Shown here one piece after another: positions 59,152 to 64,000 of a stretch of DNA of 64,000 nt (positions are counted from its first letter, which is position 1; every line of letters begins with the position of its first letter). Below the pieces are notes generated by a model. It was not told the DNA's origin. It worked only from the letters and a program-made list of their open reading frames with translations, and ran no database searches. Made by a program: the position numbers and the translations under genes. Source of the DNA: Streptomyces yatensis (lineage in GTDB: Bacteria; Actinomycetota; Actinomycetes; Streptomycetales; Streptomycetaceae); the NCBI RefSeq assembly GCF_018069625.1, contig NZ_CP072941.1, positions 4,092,001 through 4,156,000 on the forward strand, written 5' to 3'.

Positions 59152-59460
59152 GGGTCCATCCTCCCCCACCCGGCGAGGCAGACCGAAGTTATCCACAGCA
59201 CGTGACCAACAGGCCGCCGTATGCACGGTGGACCGGAGCGGACCCGTCCGGTCCGCCCCGCGTGGGGATGCGGACGGCGGCAAGTCTATGAGCGCGTCCG
59301 GGGGGCCGGGAGTGCGGAGTGGTCGCATACGGCCCGGCGGCGCCACGATGGTTATGTGGGGTTTTGATCCCCGTGTGCGGCGTTCGCGCTGGTGCGGAGC
59401 CGGGCGTCAGGACTGCACGGATCAGTCCTTACAACGGCCGCTCGAGAAGGATGGAAAGCC
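59152..59460. other. Divergent promoter region of the YyaL-type and malic enzyme-fumarase genes
   Basis: The 309-bp gap holds both promoters. A hairpin, GGACTG-CACGGAT-CAGTCC (59410-59428), lies 32 bases before the fusion gene's ATG and could be an operator or part of its leader. A lone TTATCCACA (59189-59197) matches a DnaA box, probably by chance. I cannot place -35/-10 elements with confidence. Confidence 0.4.
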
Positions 59461-62400
59461 ATGAGCACGGAGAAGGGAACGCGCGGCTCCGCAGGGGTCG
59501 CCGTGCTGCGTGACCCGATCCGCAATCGCGGGACCGCGTTCACGGAGGAGGAGCGCACGCGGTTCGGGCTGACCGGTCTGGTGCCACCGGGGGTGCTGTC
59601 GGAAGAGCAGCAGGCGGTGCGCGCGTACGAGCAGTTCATGGCACAGCCGACTCCGCTGGCCCAGAACACGTTCCTGGAATCGCTACGGGACCGCAACGAG
59701 ACGCTGTACTACAAACTGCTCGTCGATCACCTGCCCGAGATGCTGCCGATCGTGTACGACCCGGTCGTCGGGCAGGCCATCGAGCAGTACAGCCATGAGT
59801 ACCAGCGGCCACGCGGCGTGTACCTGTCGGTGGACGACCCCGACTCCGTGGAGGCCGCGTTCGCGAACCTGGGGCTCGGCGCCGACGACGTCGACCTGCT
59901 GGTGGCCACCGACGCCGAGGAGATCCTCGGCATCGGCGACTGGGGCAGCAACGGCATGGGAATCTCGCAGGGCAAGCTCGCCGTCTACACGGCGGCCGCG
60001 GGCATCGACCCGGCCCGGGTCATCCCGGTCATGCTCGACGTCGGCACCAACAACGAGGCCCTGCTCAACGACCCCATGTACGTCGGGCTGCGGCACTCCC
60101 GCGACCGCGCCGAGGCGTACGACCGGCTCATCGACGCCTACGTCACGGCCGCCTCGCGGCGCTTCCCGAAGGCGCTGCTGCACTTCGAGGACTTCGGCCC
60201 GTCCAACGCCCGCCGGATCCTGCTGGAGTACGCGGACAAGGCCTGCGTCTTCAACGACGACATGCAGGGCACCGGCGCGATCACCCTGGCCGCCGTCCTG
60301 GCCGGCGTACGGGCGGCCGGCACACCGCTGGCCGAGCAGCGGGTGGTCGTCTTCGGCGCCGGCACCGCCGGAGTGGGCATCGCCGACCAGATCCGCGACG
60401 CGATGGTCCGCGCCGGCGCCCGGCAGGAGACGGCGTCCCAGCAGATCTGGCTGGTCGACCGGCAGGGCCTGCTGCTGGACGACATGAGCGACCTGCGCGA
60501 CTTCCAGACCCCGTTCGCGCGGTCGGCGGGCGAGGCCACAAGCTACGAACGGGACGGCGAAGGCCGGATCTCCCTCGCCACCACGGTGGCCGAGGTGCAC
60601 CCGACCATCTTGATCGGCACCTCGACGGCTGGTGACACCTTCACCGAGCCGATCATCCGAACCATGGCCGCGCATGTCGACCGGCCCCTGATCTTCCCGC
60701 TCTCGAACCCGACCGAGAAGATCGAGGCCCACCCGGCCGACCTCATCCACTGGACCGAGGGGCGGGCGCTGATCGGCACCGGCACCCCGTGGGATCCGGT
60801 GTCGTACCAGGGCGTCGACTACAAGATCGGGCAGGCCAACAACGCCCTGGTCTACCCCGGCCTCGGCCTGGGCACCGTGGTCTCCCGCGCGAAGCACGTC
60901 ACCCCCGGCATGATCCGCGCCGCCGCCGAGGCGGTCGCCGGCCTGGTCGACACCACCGTCCCCGGAGCCTCGCTGCTCCCCGGGGTGGCCGACCTCCGCG
61001 CCTCCTCCGCCACCGTCGCGGTCGCCGTCGTACGCCAGGCACTCGAGGAGGGCGTCGCCCGGGCCAGGATCGATGACGTCGTACAGGCCGTGCAGCAGGC
61101 GATGTGGCAGCCCGAATACCCCGCCTCCTCCGAGGCAGGCCGTGGGACGACGACCGCCGCGGACAGAGCCACGACCGCCGGCACCCGCGTCGAGAGCGAT
61201 TCGATGGGCCAGATCGAGGTGCCCGCCGATCACTACTGGGGCGCGCAGACCCAGCGTTCCCTGATCCACTTCTCCATCGGTGACGACCACATGCCCAAGG
61301 CCGTCTACCACGCCTACGGCTATGTCAAGAAGGCCGCCGCGATGGTCAACCGGCGCGCGGGCCGCCTGGACGAGCGGCGCGCCGACGCGATCATCCGGGC
61401 CGCCGACGAGGTCATCGCCGGTGACCTGGACGCGGAGTTCCCGCTGTACGTGTGGCAGACCGGCTCGGGCACCCAGTCGAACATGAACGTCAACGAGGTG
61501 ATCGGCAACCGGGCCGGCGAGCTGCTCGGCGGCACCCTCGGCTCCAAGGCCCCCGTGCATCCCAACGACCATGTCAACATGGGCCAGTCGTCCAACGACA
61601 CCTTCCCCACCGCGATGCACATCGCCACCGTGCTGGAGGTCACCGGGCATCTGCTGCCCCGGGTCGACCGGCTCACCCAGGCGATCCGCACCAAGGCCGA
61701 CGCCTGGGTGGACGTCGTCAAGATCGGCCGCACCCATCTGCAGGACGCCACCCCGCTCACCGTCGGCCAGGAGTGGTCCGGCTGGGCCGCACAGCTGGAC
61801 GACGCACGCACCAGGCTGGCCGACAGCCTCCATGCCGTCAGCCGGCTCGCCGCCGGCGGCACCGCCGTGGGCACGGGGCTGAACGCTCCCGAAGGGTTCG
61901 ACGAGGAGATCGCCGCGCAGCTCGCCGAGCTCGTCGGCCATCCCTTCGTCACCGCGCCCAACAAGTTCGCGGCCCAGGGCTCGCTGGACGCGATGGTCGC
62001 GGTCAGTGCCGGGCTGCGCGGTCTGGCCGTCGCGCTGATGAAGATCGCCAACGATATGCGCTGGCTGGCCTCCGGACCCCGCGCCGGGCTGCATGAACTC
62101 AAGCTGCCGGCCAACGAGCCCGGTTCCTCGATCATGCCCGGGAAGGTCAACCCGACCCAGCAGGAGGCCATGGTCATGGTCTGCCTGCAGGTCCTCGGGG
62201 AGGACGCGCTCATCGCCTCCGCCGGGGCACAGGGCAACTTCGAGCTCAACGCCATGCGCCCGATCGTCATCAACAACGTGCTGCACTCGGCCCGGATCCT
62301 CGGCGACGCCTGCGAGAAGCTGCGCCGCTACAGCGTCGAGGGCACCGAACTCGACCGACCCACGATCGACGAGTACGTGGACCGGTCCCTCATGCTCGTG

Positions 62401-62604
62401 ACCGCGCTCAGCCCCACCATCGGCTACGACAAGGCATCCGCGATCGCGCACAAGGCCGACGACGAGGGCACCACCCTGCGCGAGGCCGCCCTCGCCTCGG
62501 GCGTCTCCGCCGCCGACTTCGACCGCCTCGCCGACCCCACCACCATGGTCGGGCGGCCCCGGAGCGACCTGGGGCTCGACCGATCCGACGACGACCGCAC
62601 CTGA
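59461..62604 (+). CDS. Bifunctional malic enzyme-class II fumarase fusion
   Basis: A single 1047-residue frame. Residues 1-555 are an NAD-type malic enzyme of the SfcA/MaeA family. It has FTEEERTRFGLTGLVPPGVL, the catalytic Tyr region PIVYDPVVGQAIEQYS, DWGSNGMGISQGKLAVYTAA, the metal site FNDDMQGTGAI (about 264), and the Rossmann motif VVVFGAGTAGVGIADQIRDA (about 298). A 25-residue Thr/Ala/Arg linker follows. Residues 582-1047 are a class II fumarase: QIEVPADHYWGAQTQRS, SGTQSNMNVNEVI, GRTHLQDATPL and the signature GSSIMPGKVNPTQQEA (about 888). All key residues of both halves are present. It should convert fumarate to malate and malate to pyruvate, CO2 and NADH. The ATG at 59461 has GGAAAG upstream. 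Confidence 0.93.
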   Translation: MSTEKGTRGSAGVAVLRDPIRNRGTAFTEEERTRFGLTGLVPPGVLSEEQQAVRAYEQFMAQPTPLAQNTFLESLRDRNETLYYKLLVDHLPEMLPIVYDPVVGQAIEQYSHEYQRPRGVYLSVDDPDSVEAAFANLGLGADDVDLLVATDAEEILGIGDWGSNGMGISQGKLAVYTAAAGIDPARVIPVMLDVGTNNEALLNDPMYVGLRHSRDRAEAYDRLIDAYVTAASRRFPKALLHFEDFGPSNARRILLEYADKACVFNDDMQGTGAITLAAVLAGVRAAGTPLAEQRVVVFGAGTAGVGIADQIRDAMVRAGARQETASQQIWLVDRQGLLLDDMSDLRDFQTPFARSAGEATSYERDGEGRISLATTVAEVHPTILIGTSTAGDTFTEPIIRTMAAHVDRPLIFPLSNPTEKIEAHPADLIHWTEGRALIGTGTPWDPVSYQGVDYKIGQANNALVYPGLGLGTVVSRAKHVTPGMIRAAAEAVAGLVDTTVPGASLLPGVADLRASSATVAVAVVRQALEEGVARARIDDVVQAVQQAMWQPEYPASSEAGRGTTTAADRATTAGTRVESDSMGQIEVPADHYWGAQTQRSLIHFSIGDDHMPKAVYHAYGYVKKAAAMVNRRAGRLDERRADAIIRAADEVIAGDLDAEFPLYVWQTGSGTQSNMNVNEVIGNRAGELLGGTLGSKAPVHPNDHVNMGQSSNDTFPTAMHIATVLEVTGHLLPRVDRLTQAIRTKADAWVDVVKIGRTHLQDATPLTVGQEWSGWAAQLDDARTRLADSLHAVSRLAAGGTAVGTGLNAPEGFDEEIAAQLAELVGHPFVTAPNKFAAQGSLDAMVAVSAGLRGLAVALMKIANDMRWLASGPRAGLHELKLPANEPGSSIMPGKVNPTQQEAMVMVCLQVLGEDALIASAGAQGNFELNAMRPIVINNVLHSARILGDACEKLRRYSVEGTELDRPTIDEYVDRSLMLVTALSPTIGYDKASAIAHKADDEGTTLREAALASGVSAADFDRLADPTTMVGRPRSDLGLDRSDDDRT

Positions 62605-62628
62605 CCCGCCAGCACCCTGACCCCTCTC

Positions 62629-64000
62629 CTACTGGGCGTCGAGGCTCATGAAGAGGCTGTTCAGGCCCTCCGCCAGCAGCGGGTGCGTGAAAATGGCATT
62701 CGCCATGGCGGTGTACGGGAGCCCGCCCAGCATGGCGACCTGGATGATCGTCATGATCTCGCCGCCTTCCACACCGAGCACGGCGGCGCCGAGGATCCGC
62801 TGGGTGTCCGCATCGATGACGGCTTTCATGAAGCCGCGCGTCTCCCCCGTTTCGAGGGCCCGGATGACGGCGTTCATCGGCAGCTTCGCGACCCGGACCG
62901 AGCGGTTCTGCTCCGCGGCCTGTCGCTCGGTCATGCCGACGCGGCCGAGCTGCGGGTCGATGAAGACGGCGTACGGGACGACCCTGTCCCGCGTGCTCGC
63001 CTTTCCCTGGCCGAGCAGATTGGTGCGCAGGATCCGGTAGTCGTCGAAGGAGAGGTGGGTGAAGGCCGGGCCGCCTTTGACATCCCCCATGGCGTAGACG
63101 CCGGGGACGGAGGTTTCCAGGTACTCGTCGACCTCGATGAAGCCGTTGTCGCTCAGCCGGATGCCCGCCGCCACCGGCGTGAGCGCCTCCGTGTTGGGGA
63201 CGCGGCCGATGGCCGACAGCAGGTGGGAGCCCTCGAGCTGGCGCTCACCGTCCGGCGTGCGCACGGTCAGCCGCACCCGGCCGCCGCCCGCCTCCTCGAC
63301 CCGTTCCGGCGTCACCGACGTCAGGACCGTGATCCCGTCGTCGCGCAGGAGCGTGGCGACCTCGTCGGCCACGTCCTCGTCCTCGCGCATCAACAGACGA
63401 GGGCCGGTCTGGACGATCGTGACCTCGCTGCCGAACCTGCGGAACATCTGTCCGAACTCCAGCCCGATGTAACCGCCACCGAGGATGATCAGGTGCTCGG
63501 GGAGCTCGCCCAGCTCCATGATCGATGTCGAGTCCAGGACAGGGACGCTCTGCGCGCCGCTGATGGTCAGCTGCCTGGGCCGGGTGCCCGTGTCGATGAC
63601 GATCACCGACGCGCCGATCTCCCGCGTCCCGCCGTCCGGCAGGGCGATCTCGACCGTCTTGGGCCCGGTGAAACGGGCCTCGCCCTCGACCAGGTCGAGC
63701 CCGGCCTGCGGCAGGCGGCTCGCGTAGTTCTCCCGCGCGCCCGCGACCATCGCCCGCTTGCGCTCCCGCACGGCGGCGAGGTCGACCGACACCGGGCCGG
63801 TCCGCACGCCGTACTCCGCGCCGCGCCGCGCCTGGTGGGCGACGCGTGCGCTGGCGACCATGGTCTTGGTCGGGGTGCATCCGGAGTTCACGCAGACGCC
63901 GCCCAGGTGGCCGCGCTCCACGAGCGCCACCTTCCTGCCCGCCTTCGCGAGATCGATGGGCAGGAACCGGCCGCCCTGGCTGGTCCCGATCACCATCACG
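62629..64000 (-). CDS. Dihydrolipoamide dehydrogenase/mercuric reductase-like flavoprotein, 5' end outside window
   Basis: 457 residues are visible, nearly the full length. The FAD-binding start appears as VIGTSQGGRFLPIDLAKAG. The redox disulfide is GGVCVNSGCTPTKTM. NAD binding is IILGGGYIGLEFGQMFRRFG, the second FAD motif VYAMGDVKGGPAFTHLS, and the dimer interface GLPYTAMANAIFTHPLLAEG with the His that normally pairs with Glu. The GTSQGG in place of GxGxxG and the Thr-Pro-Thr after the disulfide suggest a mercuric-reductase-like or unclassified disulfide reductase rather than a true Lpd. It converges on the malic enzyme-fumarase gene with a 24-base gap. Confidence 0.88.
   Translation of the reverse strand, partial: VMVIGTSQGGRFLPIDLAKAGRKVALVERGHLGGVCVNSGCTPTKTMVASARVAHQARRGAEYGVRTGPVSVDLAAVRERKRAMVAGARENYASRLPQAGLDLVEGEARFTGPKTVEIALPDGGTREIGASVIVIDTGTRPRQLTISGAQSVPVLDSTSIMELGELPEHLIILGGGYIGLEFGQMFRRFGSEVTIVQTGPRLLMREDEDVADEVATLLRDDGITVLTSVTPERVEEAGGGRVRLTVRTPDGERQLEGSHLLSAIGRVPNTEALTPVAAGIRLSDNGFIEVDEYLETSVPGVYAMGDVKGGPAFTHLSFDDYRILRTNLLGQGKASTRDRVVPYAVFIDPQLGRVGMTERQAAEQNRSVRVAKLPMNAVIRALETGETRGFMKAVIDADTQRILGAAVLGVEGGEIMTIIQVAMLGGLPYTAMANAIFTHPLLAEGLNSLFMSLDAQ

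Noticed and set aside
59189..59197. TTATCCACA, a consensus DnaA box
   Set aside because: It stands alone; a replication origin would need many boxes and dnaA/dnaN genes nearby.
59683..62451. A 922-codon open frame on the minus strand opposite the malic enzyme-fumarase gene
   Set aside because: It is rich in Gly, Asp, Val and Arg without domains, as expected for GC-rich antisense sequence. The plus strand encodes two well-defined enzymes.

Overview
The window is high-GC actinobacterial DNA, almost certainly from a Streptomyces chromosome. The grounds are the GC-rich third codon positions, frequent GTG starts with GGAGG-type ribosome binding sites, an XRE/DUF397 regulator pair, DasR-type operators before chitinase genes, and intergenic repeats typical of the genus. 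I see no rRNA, tRNA, CRISPR, transposase, phage or biosynthetic (PKS/NRPS) genes.

Layout. 1-2.8 kb: a PhoH-family ATPase (cut by the left edge), a cis-isoprenyl diphosphate synthase and a prepilin peptidase. 2.9-5.2 kb: a DUF192 protein, a cold-shock-domain protein and an ArsB/NhaD-type permease. 5.4-15.8 kb: a leftward Tad/Flp pilus operon. It runs from a zinc-ribbon protein through CpaB, a CpaE ATPase joined to a TadE pseudopilin domain, a second TadE with a long disordered head, TadA, TadB, TadC, the Flp pilin and TadG to a lipoprotein and an OmpA-domain protein. 16-21.5 kb: two paralogous GH18 chitinases, each behind a DasR-type dre site, then a secreted trypsin-like protease and a secreted M14 carboxypeptidase. 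21.6-23.5 kb: XRE/DUF397 regulators and a truncated gene. 23.5-28 kb: a cold-shock locus (CBS protein, DEAD-box helicase, CspA, MerR-type regulator) with long, structured, probably regulatory leaders. 28-33.1 kb: an ABC ATPase, a permease and a large secreted beta-propeller/phosphoesterase in one operon. 33.4-40.6 kb: GntP permease, RidA, IclR regulator and PfkB kinase, divergent from a D-amino-acid deaminase and a D-aminoacylase, with a candidate operator between. 40.6-50.7 kb: a VOC protein, a lipoprotein, a TetR/CocE-hydrolase pair, a minisatellite, and a four-gene oligopeptide/nickel-type ABC importer whose two ATPases are fused. 51-64 kb: central metabolism, with an aminotransferase, PEP carboxykinase, TrhA (hemolysin III), a TetR regulator, a YyaL-type thioredoxin-domain protein, a single 1047-residue malic enzyme-fumarase fusion, and a dihydrolipoamide-dehydrogenase-like oxidoreductase cut by the right edge.

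How it fits together. The prepilin peptidase can mature the pilin and pseudopilins of the Tad operon. No outer-membrane secretin is present, as expected for a monoderm. The chitinases and proteases form a secreted degradative set under probable aminosugar (DasR) control. The malic enzyme-fumarase fusion would turn fumarate into malate and then pyruvate within one polypeptide, and PEP carboxykinase 4.5 kb away works at the same C3/C4 node. The most unusual items are this fusion, the CpaE-TadE fusion, the repeat-expanded pilus proteins, and the roughly 0.6-kb structured leader in the cold-shock locus.
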